Source of the DNA: an uncultured Lysobacteraceae bacterium
Lineage (GTDB): Bacteria > Pseudomonadota > Gammaproteobacteria > Xanthomonadales > Xanthomonadaceae
Assembly: GCA_936911875.1 (NCBI GenBank)
Contig: CAKZGB010000003.1
Location: 1-64,000, forward strand
DNA length: 64,000 nucleotides
Reading direction: 5' to 3'
Shown here: positions 42,657-52,345 of the stretch, in pieces
Layout of the letters: every line of letters begins with the position of its first letter
Position numbering within the stretch: position 1 is the stretch's first letter
The notes under the pieces: generated by a model
Seen by the model: only the letters and a program-made list of their open reading frames with translations
What the model was told of the DNA's origin: nothing
Databases searched by the model: none
Made by a program: the position numbers and the translations under genes

Positions 42657-45600
42657 ATGCCACCGATTCCCACGCCTTCACTGCCGCAAAAAGGCCATAA
42701 ACGGGCCCTCTGGCGGAGCCCCGCGACCCGCACCGGTCTGGCTCTGGAGTTCCTGCAGGCGGCTCGGACCCTCGAACGCCCACTGCTGGTGGTCGCCCGT
42801 GACAGTGCGCATGCGCATCAGCTCGAGGCCGATCTGTTAGCACTGACCGAGACGGAATCGGATTTACCTGTGCTCGCGTTTCCGGATTGGGAGACGCTGC
42901 CCTACGATGTCTTCAGTCCGCATCCGCAAGTGGTGTCGCAACGGTTAGCCGTACTGCGTCAGTTGCCGGCGCTTTCGCGCGGCGTCGTGATCGCGCCGGT
43001 GCAGACCTTGCTGCAACGGATTGCACCACCTACGTTTTTGGCCGGCGGCAGTTTCGATCTGCGACATGGACAACGCCTGAGCCTGGAGGCCGAGCGTCTG
43101 CGTCTCGAGTCGGCAGGATATCGCGCTGTTCCGCAGGTGATGGATCCGGGTGATTTTGCCGTGCGCGGCGGTCTACTCGATGTGTATCCGATGGGTACCG
43201 AGCAACCCTTCCGCATCGAGCTGTTCGATGACGAGATCGATTCGATCCGTCATTTCGATCCGGAGTCGCAACGTTCTCTCGATCGGCTCGAGACGCTGCA
43301 GATTCTGCCCGGTCGCGAAATTCCGCTCGATGACTTGAATCGTCGCCGCGTGCTCGATCGCCTGCGTGACCGCTTCGACATTGATACACGCCGTTCGGTG
43401 CTCTATCGCGATCTGCGCGATGGCCATGCGCCTGCGGGTATCGAATACTATCTGCCGCTGTTTTTCGAAGAGACGGCCTCGCTGCTCGATTATTTTGCCG
43501 ACGAGTGCATGCCGGCCCTGGACGACGGTGTGTTCGCGCAGGCCGAGGCCTTCCTGCTGCAAGTGGCGTCACGATACGAGCAACGCCGTCACGATGTCGA
43601 GCGTCCGATTCTGCCGCCCTCCGAGCTGTTCCATTCCTTAGATTCGCTGCGGCAACGCTTTAACGCTCTGCAACGCATCGAAGTGATCCCGGGCGGCGAT
43701 CCGTTATGGGAACAGGCCAAGCCCATCGGCGTGGTTGCAGCGCCTGATCTCGCCATCGGTAATCGCGAAGGCCGGACCGGCGATGCCCTGCGCTCGTTCC
43801 TGTCGAGCTATCCCGGTCGCGTGCTGATTGCCGCCGACAGTGCCGGTCGACGCGAGACCTTGCTCGATATTCTGCATAGCGCCGAATTGTCACCGGCAAC
43901 GGTCAACGATTGGGCGTCATGGCACGCCGGCAATGATCGCTTTGCCTTGACGGTATTGCCGATCGAAGACGGCTTTGCAATCCAACAGCCCGCAATCACG
44001 GTTCTGACCGAGCGCCAGCTGTTCCCCGACCGCATCACGCCGATCCGTCGTCGCGGCAAGCGCGTGCGCGATCCCGAGGGACTGATCCGTGATCTCGGTG
44101 AGCTGGAGCCCGGCGCGCCCATCGTGCATGAGGATCATGGTGTCGGCCGTTATCGCGGCCTGACGGTGCTCGAAGCCGGCGGCGTTCGCGGTGAGTTTCT
44201 GGAGATTGAGTACGCCAAGGGCGATCGCCTGTACGTGCCGGTCACGCAGCTGCACCTGATCAATCGCTACTCCGGTGCGTCACCGGAAACGGCGCCGCTG
44301 CACAGCCTAGGTGGCGAACAATGGACCAAGGCACGCCGCAAGGCCGCTGAAAAAGTTCGTGACGTCGCTGCTGAATTGCTGGCCATTCAAGCCAAACGTC
44401 ACGCGCGCGAAGGCCTGTCCATGCCCATCGATCGGGCCATGTACGAAACGTTCGCGGCCGGCTTCGCCTTCGAAGAAACGCCGGATCAGCATGCGGCCAT
44501 TCAAGCGGTGTTGCGCGATCTGGATTCATCACAGCCCATGGATCGCGTGGTGTGTGGCGACGTCGGTTTCGGCAAGACAGAAGTCGCGGTGCGTGCTGCC
44601 TTTGCCGCCGCCTCGGCCGGACGTCAGGTTGCATTGTTAGTGCCGACAACCTTGCTGGCCGAGCAGCACTTCGGCAATCTGCAGGATCGATTGGCCGATT
44701 GGCCGATCAAGGTTGAGGTACTGTCGCGCTTTAAAACCGCCAAAGAAACTAAAGAGGCCTTGGCCCGCGTTGAGAACGGCAGTGTCGACATCATCGTCGG
44801 AACGCACAAGCTGCTCTCGCCCGATGTGCGCTTCCGCAATCTGGGGCTGGTGATTGTCGACGAGGAACAACGCTTTGGTGTGCGTCAAAAAGAAGCGCTC
44901 AAGGCCTTGCGCGCCAATGTGCACTTACTGACACTGACGGCCACGCCAATTCCGCGGACGCTCAACATGGCGATGGCCGGACTGCGCGATCTCTCCATCA
45001 TCGCCACGCCACCGGCTAACCGCATGGCGGTGCAGACCACCATCGCCCATTGGGATGATGAGTTGTTGCGCGATGCCTTCGCCCGTGAACTCTCGCGCGG
45101 TGGTCAGGTGTATTTCCTGCACAACGATGTCGAAAGCATTGGCCGCATGCAGCGCCAGTTGCAGGAACTGGTGCCCGAGGCCCGCATCGGTGTGGCCCAT
45201 GGTCAGATGCACGAGCGCGATCTCGAACGCGTCATGGGCGACTTCCATCACCAGCGTCATAACGTACTGCTCGCCACGACGATTATTGAATCCGGCATCG
45301 ACATCCCGAATGCCAATACGATCATCATCAATCGTGCCGACCGATTCGGTTTGGCGCAGTTGCATCAGTTGCGCGGACGGGTCGGACGCTCACATCACCG
45401 CGCCTTTGCGTATCTGCTGGTGCCCGAGCAACGGGCCATGACCGCCGATGCACGCAAGCGTCTCGATGCAATTGCCTCGATGGATGAGCTGGGCGCCGGT
45501 TTTGCCCTCTCCACTCACGATCTCGAGATCCGCGGCGCCGGCGAACTGCTGGGCGAGGATCAATCCGGGCAAATGGCCGAGATCGGTTTCACCTTGTATA

Positions 45601-46115
45601 CCGAGTTGCTCGAACGCGCCGTGCAGTCGATCCGTAACGGCGAGTTGCCGGCCGACGATGTGCTGACATCGCGCAGCACCGACGTGGAACTGCATTCGCC
45701 GGCTCTGATTCCGGAGACCTATGTCGCCGATGTGCATACGCGTCTGATGCTGTACAAGCGCATCAGTTCGGCCCGCGATGACGAACAACTGCGCGAACTG
45801 CAGGTTGAGATGATCGATCGCTTCGGTTTGCTGCCCGATCCGGTGCGCACGCTGTTCCACGCCCATGCGTTGCGCCGCATCGCCGAGCCCATGGGCATCC
45901 GCAAGATTGACTGGGGCCCGAACGGTGGCCGTATTGTGTTCGGCGACAAGCCCAATATCGATACCTTGTCACTGATTCAATTAATGCAAAGCAAATCCGC
46001 GAATTTCCGGATGGAAGGATCGAACCAGCTCCGCATTACACTGGAAATCGTAGAGTTGCCGGCCCGCGTCGAATCCGCGACCGTGCTGCTGCAGTCTCTG
46101 AGGACCAAACCATGA
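42657..46115 (+). CDS. mfd: Transcription-repair coupling factor Mfd
   Basis: This 1152-residue DNA translocase removes stalled RNA polymerase and recruits UvrA. It carries the UvrB-like N-terminal module (FPDWETLPYDVFSPHPQVVS), the polymerase-interaction domain (GAPIVHEDHGVGRYRGLTVL), RecG-like helicase motifs with Walker A GDVGFGKTEVA and DEEQ box VIVDEEQRFGV, the motif HQLRGRVGRS, and the C-terminal D7 regulatory domain. Length equals the E. coli protein. The ATG has no ribosome site; TAAAAT lies 8 nt before it (42643-42648), suggesting a leaderless message. The next lipoprotein gene overlaps its stop by 4 nt. Confidence 0.96.
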   Translation: MPPIPTPSLPQKGHKRALWRSPATRTGLALEFLQAARTLERPLLVVARDSAHAHQLEADLLALTETESDLPVLAFPDWETLPYDVFSPHPQVVSQRLAVLRQLPALSRGVVIAPVQTLLQRIAPPTFLAGGSFDLRHGQRLSLEAERLRLESAGYRAVPQVMDPGDFAVRGGLLDVYPMGTEQPFRIELFDDEIDSIRHFDPESQRSLDRLETLQILPGREIPLDDLNRRRVLDRLRDRFDIDTRRSVLYRDLRDGHAPAGIEYYLPLFFEETASLLDYFADECMPALDDGVFAQAEAFLLQVASRYEQRRHDVERPILPPSELFHSLDSLRQRFNALQRIEVIPGGDPLWEQAKPIGVVAAPDLAIGNREGRTGDALRSFLSSYPGRVLIAADSAGRRETLLDILHSAELSPATVNDWASWHAGNDRFALTVLPIEDGFAIQQPAITVLTERQLFPDRITPIRRRGKRVRDPEGLIRDLGELEPGAPIVHEDHGVGRYRGLTVLEAGGVRGEFLEIEYAKGDRLYVPVTQLHLINRYSGASPETAPLHSLGGEQWTKARRKAAEKVRDVAAELLAIQAKRHAREGLSMPIDRAMYETFAAGFAFEETPDQHAAIQAVLRDLDSSQPMDRVVCGDVGFGKTEVAVRAAFAAASAGRQVALLVPTTLLAEQHFGNLQDRLADWPIKVEVLSRFKTAKETKEALARVENGSVDIIVGTHKLLSPDVRFRNLGLVIVDEEQRFGVRQKEALKALRANVHLLTLTATPIPRTLNMAMAGLRDLSIIATPPANRMAVQTTIAHWDDELLRDAFARELSRGGQVYFLHNDVESIGRMQRQLQELVPEARIGVAHGQMHERDLERVMGDFHHQRHNVLLATTIIESGIDIPNANTIIINRADRFGLAQLHQLRGRVGRSHHRAFAYLLVPEQRAMTADARKRLDAIASMDELGAGFALSTHDLEIRGAGELLGEDQSGQMAEIGFTLYTELLERAVQSIRNGELPADDVLTSRSTDVELHSPALIPETYVADVHTRLMLYKRISSARDDEQLRELQVEMIDRFGLLPDPVRTLFHAHALRRIAEPMGIRKIDWGPNGGRIVFGDKPNIDTLSLIQLMQSKSANFRMEGSNQLRITLEIVELPARVESATVLLQSLRTKP

Positions 46116-46504
46116 TCAACATCCGTTCTGTTACTGCTGCCGCTGTCGTGGCCGTATTGCTGTCGGCCTGCGCCACCGGCAATGCACCCGGCGTCCGCAA
46201 AGATCGCATCGTGAAGTTGGGCAAGATGACCGTGCTGGGTTATACACAAACCGCCGTATTGCCCGATGGTTCGCGCCTGACGTACATCAGCACCACCAAC
46301 GATTCGCGCTGCAAGCCGAAGGTGCAATGCGTTTGGGCCGGCAAGGCCGATGCCAATTTCCGCTACACGCCGGTCAATGGTGCTGCGTACAACTTCACCA
46401 TGGAAATCCCGCGCCAGCTGCATCGTCAGGTAGGCCGCTACAACATGGAACTGATTTCCATTGAGCCCTACGCCACGCCGCCGGCGGTGGTGATCTTCCG
46501 CTAA
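46112..46504 (+). CDS. Small lipoprotein of unknown function
   Basis: This 130-residue protein has a lipoprotein signal peptide with lipobox LLSAC (C20 lipidated). The mature part holds two cysteines in TNDSRCKPKVQCVWAGKADA, a pattern found in uncharacterised secreted proteins and likely to form a disulfide, and a beta-rich C terminus. The ATG overlaps the mfd stop (ATGA), so its expression depends on mfd translation although the two functions look unrelated. I cannot assign a role. Confidence 0.75.
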   Translation: MINIRSVTAAAVVAVLLSACATGNAPGVRKDRIVKLGKMTVLGYTQTAVLPDGSRLTYISTTNDSRCKPKVQCVWAGKADANFRYTPVNGAAYNFTMEIPRQLHRQVGRYNMELISIEPYATPPAVVIFR

Positions 46505-46508
46505 ATGA

Positions 46509-46537
46509 AAATGGCCGGCGAGATGCCGGCCATTGCT
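46509..46537. terminator. Bidirectional terminator between the lipoprotein gene and rlmKL
   Basis: An AATGGCCGGC/GCCGGCCATT stem with a GAGAT loop has T-rich tails on both sides (GCTTTA on plus, TTCATTT on minus) and separates convergent genes. Confidence 0.8.
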
Positions 46538-48691
46538 TTAAGTGCGATGCGTCAGTCGCCAGCACCGATGGATGCGGTGATTGCGCTCAAAGTCCGGATC
46601 CAGAGTCTCGGCCGTAATCTCTTCGCACTCGGCGAACAGGGCAACTGCATCGGCATCGAGCTTGAATCGGCGGAAGTTGTTGGAGAACAGCAGCACACCA
46701 TCACGACGCAAACGACGCATCGCCAGTTCGAGCAGTTCAACGTGACCGGTCTGCACATCAAAGTCCCCTGCCCGTTTGGAGTTGGAGAACGTCGGCGGAT
46801 CACAGAAGATCAGATCGTATTGCGTCCTGTCCTCGGCAAGAAAACGCAGTGCATCGGCCTGCACCAGACGGTGCGCACGACCGGTGCATCCGTTAATGCG
46901 CAGATTATCGGCGGCCCACTGCAGATACGTTGCCGACAGATCGACTGAGGTTGTGCTGTTGGCACCACCGACGGCGGCCTGGACCGTAGCGGCACCGGTA
47001 TAGGCAAACAGGTTGAGCATGTCCTTGCCTTCGGACGCACCGGCGATTCCCATGCGTACCGGGCGATGATCCAGGAACAGACCGGTATCGAGGTAATCGA
47101 ACAGATTGACACGCAACAGCGCATTGCCCTCGCGGACTTCAAGGAATTCGCCGCGACGATCCATCACGCCGTACTTGCTGCCACCCTTACCGCGCGAACG
47201 GGTCTTCACCGAGACGCGATCGCGACTAACCTCAAACACCTCGCGTACGGCCGACAGCAGATCGCGCAGACGCTGCTTCTGCACCGGCTCGGGAATCGTC
47301 GCCGGCGCTGCATATTCCTGCACATGCAGCCACAGCGAGCCGTCATCGGCTTGCGTGTACACGTCGACCGCGGCTGCATATTCCGGCAGATCGGCATCAT
47401 AGATGCGATAGCAGGTCACACCGCTACGTGCCAACCACGCCTTGAGCTTGCGACGGTTCTTACGCAGACGATTGGCCACCATCTGCGCCGACTCATTAAG
47501 CGCAACCGGTGCCACGGTCTCGCGTGCCGTATTCGGACGCAGATCGCGCACCACAATCAGGCTGGCTTCGATCGCGCCGTTAAAGAGCTGATACACCTTA
47601 TTAGCGCGAAGGCCGGTCGCCTTACCCAATTCCTCACTGCCGCATAGGATTGCCGCAGTCCAGCCCGGGACTCGCTCCTGCAATGCGGTACCCAGCGCGC
47701 GATACAGCGCCGGATCGGCTTGCAGTCGCGCATCGTACGGCGGATTGCAGACCACGACGCCCTGCTCCGGAACCGGTGCATCGCTCGTTTCATCATCAAT
47801 CGCGCGCTGGCGCCACTGAATGACACCATCCAGCTCCGCCAGCTCCGCATTACGACGTGCATTGGTCAGCGCCCGCGCATCCATGTCCTCGCCGATGAAT
47901 TGCAGGCCGGGTAAGCGTTGCAGTCCGACTTGGCGACGTTGCTCGGCATCGGCGACCACGGTCTTCCAATGTTTGCTGTCGAACTGCAGCCAACGGCTCG
48001 GCTCCACACCGAACGAATAGCGACTCAGACCCGGCGCGCTGTCGGCAGCCATCAGAGCGCCCTCGATCAGTAAGGTACCGGAGCCGCACATCGGATCCAG
48101 CAGACCGGCGCCTTCCTGCAATGCCATTTTCGGCCAACCGGCGCGCATCAGCATGGCAGCTGCCAACGTTTCCTTTAGCGGGGCCTCGCCCTGATGCTGA
48201 CGCCAACCGCGGCGATGCAACGGTCCGCCACCCATGTCCACGGAAATGATGGCCACACCTTTGCGGATCACCAGATGCAGGCGCACATCGGGCTCTTTCA
48301 GATCGACAGAGGGTCGCTGATCGAACTCACGCCGAATGGTATCGACGACCGCATCTTTAACGCGTTGCGCCGCGAACTGACTGTGGGTGATGCCGCTATC
48401 GGAGACGTGGGCATCGACTGCGATACTGGCGGTCGGCGCGACATGCATCGGCCAATCGATCGAGCTGGCCCCTTCGTACAAGGCCTTTTCATCGCGGCAC
48501 GGGAAACTGTGCAGTGGCCACAGCACCCGCGAGGCGAGACGCGAATGCATCACGATGCGCTGGGCATCGGCCTGCGTGCCCTCGACCGCAACACCGGCCA
48601 TGGCGGCCTTCGCACCTTGCGCACCTAGGGCGACACACTCATCGACCAGCAGGTATTCAAGCCCCTTGCCGCAGCTAACGAAAAAACTCAT
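46538..48691 (-). CDS. rlmL: Bifunctional 23S rRNA methyltransferase RlmKL
   Basis: This 717-residue fusion enzyme methylates G2445 (N2, N-terminal RlmL half) and G2069 (N7, C-terminal RlmK half) of 23S rRNA. The N-terminal part has a THUMP domain (about 45-155), [19 protein letters not shown] as SAM motif and [11 protein letters not shown] as catalytic motif. The C-terminal part has a PUA-like segment, [20 protein letters not shown] as SAM motif and [16 protein letters not shown]. Both catalytic sites look intact. The start of this gene overlaps the stop of the upstream hydrolase gene by 4 nt. Confidence 0.94.
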   Translation of the reverse strand: MSFFVSCGKGLEYLLVDECVALGAQGAKAAMAGVAVEGTQADAQRIVMHSRLASRVLWPLHSFPCRDEKALYEGASSIDWPMHVAPTASIAVDAHVSDSGITHSQFAAQRVKDAVVDTIRREFDQRPSVDLKEPDVRLHLVIRKGVAIISVDMGGGPLHRRGWRQHQGEAPLKETLAAAMLMRAGWPKMALQEGAGLLDPMCGSGTLLIEGALMAADSAPGLSRYSFGVEPSRWLQFDSKHWKTVVADAEQRRQVGLQRLPGLQFIGEDMDARALTNARRNAELAELDGVIQWRQRAIDDETSDAPVPEQGVVVCNPPYDARLQADPALYRALGTALQERVPGWTAAILCGSEELGKATGLRANKVYQLFNGAIEASLIVVRDLRPNTARETVAPVALNESAQMVANRLRKNRRKLKAWLARSGVTCYRIYDADLPEYAAAVDVYTQADDGSLWLHVQEYAAPATIPEPVQKQRLRDLLSAVREVFEVSRDRVSVKTRSRGKGGSKYGVMDRRGEFLEVREGNALLRVNLFDYLDTGLFLDHRPVRMGIAGASEGKDMLNLFAYTGAATVQAAVGGANSTTSVDLSATYLQWAADNLRINGCTGRAHRLVQADALRFLAEDRTQYDLIFCDPPTFSNSKRAGDFDVQTGHVELLELAMRRLRRDGVLLFSNNFRRFKLDADAVALFAECEEITAETLDPDFERNHRIHRCWRLTHRT

Positions 48692-49224
48692 CGGAGTGAC
48701 TGCAGAAATTGCCCGAAGGCTTGTGCCGACGTTTCGACGTGATCGGACAGCCGATGCGTATCGTCGACCAGCAACAGACGCGCGCGGCGCGGAGCCGCCC
48801 AGTCGATCACGTGTTGTGCGGGAATCAGCTCATCGCGCCACGGATGGACGATGGAGATTGGCACGGCGGCCGCATCCAAATGCAGTGAGGCATCCTGCAG
48901 CTCGCGAAACACCGGCGGCGCCATCAGAAACAGACCCGCAACGGGGGCCAGCAGACTTTCCTGCGCAGAAATATAGGAACCCAAGCTGGAACCGGCCAAG
49001 ACGACCGGACCCTTGGGCAGCGCCTCGGCAATCCGAGCGCGCAGGTGTTCCCGTCGCGCCATGACGTTGCCCAGGGCGCTCACATCGGTCTGCGCATCAA
49101 AGCCGGTGTAATCCGGGCGCTCGTGGGTCCATCCTAAGGATTCGGCGACCTCAGCGAGGGCAGTGACTTTAGTGGCATCGGGTCCGCTTTCAAATCCGTG
49201 CGAGAGAATGCAATGGCCTTTCAT
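48688..49224 (-). CDS. Small alpha/beta hydrolase, YqiA-like
   Basis: This 178-residue minimal alpha/beta hydrolase starts with [20 protein letters not shown], containing the oxyanion HGF motif, has the nucleophile elbow [11 protein letters not shown], an acid in [11 protein letters not shown] and a histidine in VDDTHRLSD. The size and GSSLGS elbow resemble the YqiA esterase family. The ATG at 49224 is used; an in-frame TTG 9 nt upstream is less likely. It overlaps rlmKL by 4 nt, giving a two-gene operon, and is divergent from the AmpD-like amidase gene. The natural substrate is unknown. Confidence 0.82.
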   Translation of the reverse strand: MKGHCILSHGFESGPDATKVTALAEVAESLGWTHERPDYTGFDAQTDVSALGNVMARREHLRARIAEALPKGPVVLAGSSLGSYISAQESLLAPVAGLFLMAPPVFRELQDASLHLDAAAVPISIVHPWRDELIPAQHVIDWAAPRRARLLLVDDTHRLSDHVETSAQAFGQFLQSLR

Positions 49225-49270
49225 GCGGCGCAATTCGGTGTCTTCATGGCCATAATGCTAGCATTTGCCC

Positions 49271-49852
49271 ATGTCCGCCGATCTGCCGCCACTGAACGTC
49301 CTTCCTGATCCGCTGCCCTACGAATCGCGTCTGGAGTCGCGAGCGCCTGAGCAAGTGGACCTGGTCGTGATTCATTGCACCGAACTGCCGGATCTGAAAA
49401 CCGCACGTGAGTTCGGCGAATCCGTTCTGTATCAGGAATCGGGCACCGGCAATAGCGGCCATTTTTATATCGACCGGGACGGCAGCGTCCATCAGTACGT
49501 GCAACCGCAGTACGTGGCCCATCACACCCGCGGCTATAACCCGCGTTCAATAGGCATCGAACTGATCAATACCGGTCGTTATCCGAACTGGCTGGATTCG
49601 CGTCATCAGGCCATGGATGAACCCTATACACCGCAACAGATCGCGGCGCTGATCCGCTTGCTGCAAGGGTTGAGCGCGCAGTATCCGCGTCTGCAGTTCA
49701 TCGCCGGGCACGAAGATCTGGACACTACTCGCGTTCCCGCCAGCGACAACCCGGACGTTGAGGTGGCCCGCAAACTCGATCCGGGCCCGCAATTCCCATG
49801 GGCCGATGTGCTGGCCGCCATTCGACTGGTACGGCTGCAGGCGAGCCCCTAA
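49271..49852 (+). CDS. N-acetylmuramoyl-L-alanine amidase, AmpD-like
   Basis: This 193-residue amidase_2-fold enzyme has zinc ligands H35 (LVVIHCTELPD), H148 (IAGHEDLD) and D170 (ARKLDPGPQFPW), plus the substrate-binding YVAHHTRGYNPRSIGIELIN. No signal peptide is present, so it should act in the cytoplasm like AmpD, cleaving anhydro-muropeptides during wall recycling. AmpD orthologues usually have a WHAG-type start and GHSDIAPGRKTDPG; this protein is somewhat different and may be a paralogue. The ATG at 49271 lacks a ribosome site, and CATAAT or TAGCAT just upstream may be its -10 element. Confidence 0.85.
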   Translation: MSADLPPLNVLPDPLPYESRLESRAPEQVDLVVIHCTELPDLKTAREFGESVLYQESGTGNSGHFYIDRDGSVHQYVQPQYVAHHTRGYNPRSIGIELINTGRYPNWLDSRHQAMDEPYTPQQIAALIRLLQGLSAQYPRLQFIAGHEDLDTTRVPASDNPDVEVARKLDPGPQFPWADVLAAIRLVRLQASP

Positions 49853-49885
49853 CCCGCATGCGATAATGGAGGGCTGTTTTTCCGT

Positions 49886-50776
49886 ATGTCCGCGATGACC
49901 TCGACTGTCCCCGAATTACTCGATCTGCTGCAGCTGGAACGGCTGGAGCAAAACCTTTTCCGCGGCCAAAGCCGTGATATCGGCACCAAATACGTGTTTG
50001 GTGGCCAAGTGCTGGGGCAATCACTGAGCGCCGCGCAGGCCACCATCGACGAGAACCGCATCGCGCACTCTGCCCATGCCTACTTTTTGCGCGCCGGCGA
50101 TATCGAACACCCGATTGTGTATCAGGTCGATCGCACCCGGGACGGGGGCAGCTTCAGCGTGCGCCGCGTGACCGCCATCCAGCACGGTCAACCGATCTTT
50201 TTCATGGCCTGCTCATTCCAGACGCCCGAAGACGGCGCCGAGCACCAGCTCTCCATGCCCGAAGTGCCCAAGCCCGATGACCTTCCGGCGCCGGTTCCTG
50301 TGCCGCCCGAAACCGCGGCCAAGTTGCCGGCCATGGTGCAGCGTTGGCTGTCGCGTCAGGGACCGTTTGAATTCCGCCACATCTATCCGCGCGATGAGCT
50401 CAATCCGACCAAACGTCCGCCGTTTCAGCAAGTCTGGTTCCGCCTGAGCGAGCGCGTTGGCGATGAGCCCTCATTGCATCGCTCCTTACTGGCTTACGCG
50501 TCCGACTTCCATCTGTTGGGTACCGCCACCTTCCCGCATGGCGTGAGCTATTACCAGCCCAATGTGGTGATGGCATCGCTCGATCACGCGCTGTACTTTC
50601 ATCGTCCGTTCCGCGCTGACGAATGGTTGCTCTACTCCATGGACAGCCCTTCGGCGCAAGGTTCGCGCGGCTTGGCTCGCGGTCTGGTTTACGACCTGCA
50701 AGGCCGCTTGGTCGCCAGTACGACGCAAGAAGGCCTGATCCGCGTGACGGATCCCTCGCAGCAGGCCGGCAGCTAA
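49886..50776 (+). CDS. tesB: Acyl-CoA thioesterase II
   Basis: This 296-residue double-hotdog thioesterase hydrolyses medium- and long-chain acyl-CoA to free fatty acid and CoA. Family features are the N-terminal LLDLLQLERLEQNLFRGQS, the substrate-pocket block FGGQVLGQSLSAAQ, HSAHAYFLRAGDIEHPIVYQ, the catalytic aspartate region VVMASLDHALYFHRPFRADE, and SRGLARGLVYDLQGRLVAST. Length matches E. coli TesB (286). GGAGGG lies about 12 nt before the first ATG; an ATG 9 nt further in is also possible. The DUF2007 gene begins 3 nt after its stop. Confidence 0.94.
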   Translation: MSAMTSTVPELLDLLQLERLEQNLFRGQSRDIGTKYVFGGQVLGQSLSAAQATIDENRIAHSAHAYFLRAGDIEHPIVYQVDRTRDGGSFSVRRVTAIQHGQPIFFMACSFQTPEDGAEHQLSMPEVPKPDDLPAPVPVPPETAAKLPAMVQRWLSRQGPFEFRHIYPRDELNPTKRPPFQQVWFRLSERVGDEPSLHRSLLAYASDFHLLGTATFPHGVSYYQPNVVMASLDHALYFHRPFRADEWLLYSMDSPSAQGSRGLARGLVYDLQGRLVASTTQEGLIRVTDPSQQAGS

Positions 50777-50779
50777 GTC

Positions 50780-51598
50780 ATGCGCCAGGTCTTTGCCAGC
50801 GATCGTCTGGAAACTGTCGAAGGCGTGGTCCGCCTCCTCAAGGACAACGGCATCGATGCGATTGTCCGCAACGGTCGCGGTTACCGCGGCAATCGACGTC
50901 AAAACTTCAGTTACCGTCAATCGGCATCGAACCTGCCCGAAGCCTGGGTTCTGAACAACGACGACAAGACGCGCGCGCGCCAGCTTCTGTTTGACGCCAA
51001 GCTGATCGACTCCACGCGTGATCGCGACAGTTATCTCGCCGGCACGCAAAGGCGCGATGACGAGCGGCAACGCAAAGGCGGCCGCGCAATGACCTTGCGT
51101 CTGGTGGCCCTGGGACTGCTCACCGTTGGCGCCGGCATCTTCTTTATGACGCGAACGCAATCGCCGCTCGATCGCGCCGATACCGCGCTACAGGGGACCA
51201 TAGATGCGGCCAAGAGCCGACCGATTCCGCTGAGCCTGCAAATCTCCGCCTTGCAGCAAGGCATTGATCTGGGTGCCATGCCGGCGCTGTGTCTCAGTGT
51301 CGATGGCCAACGCCCGGTCAACGATCTGATGGCACGTCTGCAAGGCAACGGCAAACGCATCGTGCCGTTCAATCATTGCGAGCGAAAGACCGATCCGCAG
51401 ACCGGATCGCAACTCACCGACGGCACGCCGGCCGAGTTTATTGAAGTCGGCAATTTTCGTGCGCGTTCCGCGACCGACGGCGTGATCGACATCAACACGT
51501 ATCACCATCAGCAGTGGGCCCACTACCGCACGTATCGTGTCGAACTGGTCAACGGCCGATGGGTTGTGCGTCAACTGACTCGACACGTCGCGGCCTGA
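50780..51598 (+). CDS. DUF2007-domain membrane protein (putative signal-transducing protein)
   Basis: This 272-residue protein starts with a DUF2007-like domain (about 1-70: MRQVFASDRLETVEGVVRLL, NGIDAIVRNGRGYRG, DDKTRARQLL), a GlnB-like fold of unknown role. A basic linker, one membrane helix (about 106-123, LRLVALGLLTVGAGIFFM) and an extracytoplasmic C-terminal domain with a possible disulfide pair (ALCLSVDG and FNHCERK) follow. Xanthomonadales homologues are named pathogenicity-like proteins without a proven function. It sits in a tight run tesB-DUF2007-bpt-EEP lipoprotein. Confidence 0.75.
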   Translation: MRQVFASDRLETVEGVVRLLKDNGIDAIVRNGRGYRGNRRQNFSYRQSASNLPEAWVLNNDDKTRARQLLFDAKLIDSTRDRDSYLAGTQRRDDERQRKGGRAMTLRLVALGLLTVGAGIFFMTRTQSPLDRADTALQGTIDAAKSRPIPLSLQISALQQGIDLGAMPALCLSVDGQRPVNDLMARLQGNGKRIVPFNHCERKTDPQTGSQLTDGTPAEFIEVGNFRARSATDGVIDINTYHHQQWAHYRTYRVELVNGRWVVRQLTRHVAA

Positions 51599-51610
51599 CG
51601 GCCAACCGCC

Positions 51611-52345
51611 ATGGGCACTGAACGCGACGCCGGCATCCGTCTGTTCCGAACTGCGGAACACGAATGCGGTTACTACAGCGACCGCATGGCACGCGATCTG
51701 GTCATTGATCCGCAGGATCCGCGACTGCCGCTGATCTACACCCGCGCATTGGCCGATGGCTTCCGCCGCTCCGGCAGCATCGTTTACCGACCGGATTGTA
51801 TGAGCTGCCAAGCCTGTATTCCGTTGCGGGTTCCGGTGGATGCGTTCGTGATGTCGCGCAGTCAACGTCGCTGCCTGCAACGCAATGAAGGCGTGACCGT
51901 GCAATGGGCGCCACCGGTGCGTACCGCCGAACAGTTCGCGCTGTATCGCCGCTATCTGGAATCCCGTCATCGCGATGGCGGCATGGACACGCATGAGGAA
52001 CCGGATTTTGACGAGTTCCTTACCGGCACCTGGATGAACACGCGCTTTTTGGAGCTGCGTGAAAACGGAACGCTCATTGGCGTTGCTGTGACCGATGTTG
52101 TCGATAATGGTCTGTCGGCCGTCTACACCTTCTTTGAACCTGCAATGGCAGCCCGCAGTCTGGGCACGCTCGCCATCTTGCGCCAGATCGAGTGGGCCCG
52201 TGAATGGGACCTTGCGTATGTCTATCTGGGATACTGGATTCATGACCACCCCAAGATGGATTACAAGCGACGCTATGCCGGCGCCCAAGTGCTGGTCGAT
52301 CAGCAATGGCAGCCTCTTTCCATGCTCAATCCGGAGTCGATATGA
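51611..52345 (+). CDS. bpt: Aspartate/glutamate leucyltransferase (Bpt), N-end rule
   Basis: This 244-residue aminoacyl-tRNA-protein transferase attaches leucine to proteins with N-terminal Asp or Glu, marking them for ClpS/ClpAP. The N-terminal domain has the ATE motif with cysteines in HECGYYSDRMARD and YRPDCMSCQACIPLRVPVD. The C-terminal GNAT-like domain has AVYTFFEPAMAARSLGTLAI, AYVYLGYWIHDHPKMDYKRR. Length matches bacterial Bpt. The next gene's ATG overlaps its stop by 4 nt. Confidence 0.93.
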   Translation: MGTERDAGIRLFRTAEHECGYYSDRMARDLVIDPQDPRLPLIYTRALADGFRRSGSIVYRPDCMSCQACIPLRVPVDAFVMSRSQRRCLQRNEGVTVQWAPPVRTAEQFALYRRYLESRHRDGGMDTHEEPDFDEFLTGTWMNTRFLELRENGTLIGVAVTDVVDNGLSAVYTFFEPAMAARSLGTLAILRQIEWAREWDLAYVYLGYWIHDHPKMDYKRRYAGAQVLVDQQWQPLSMLNPESI

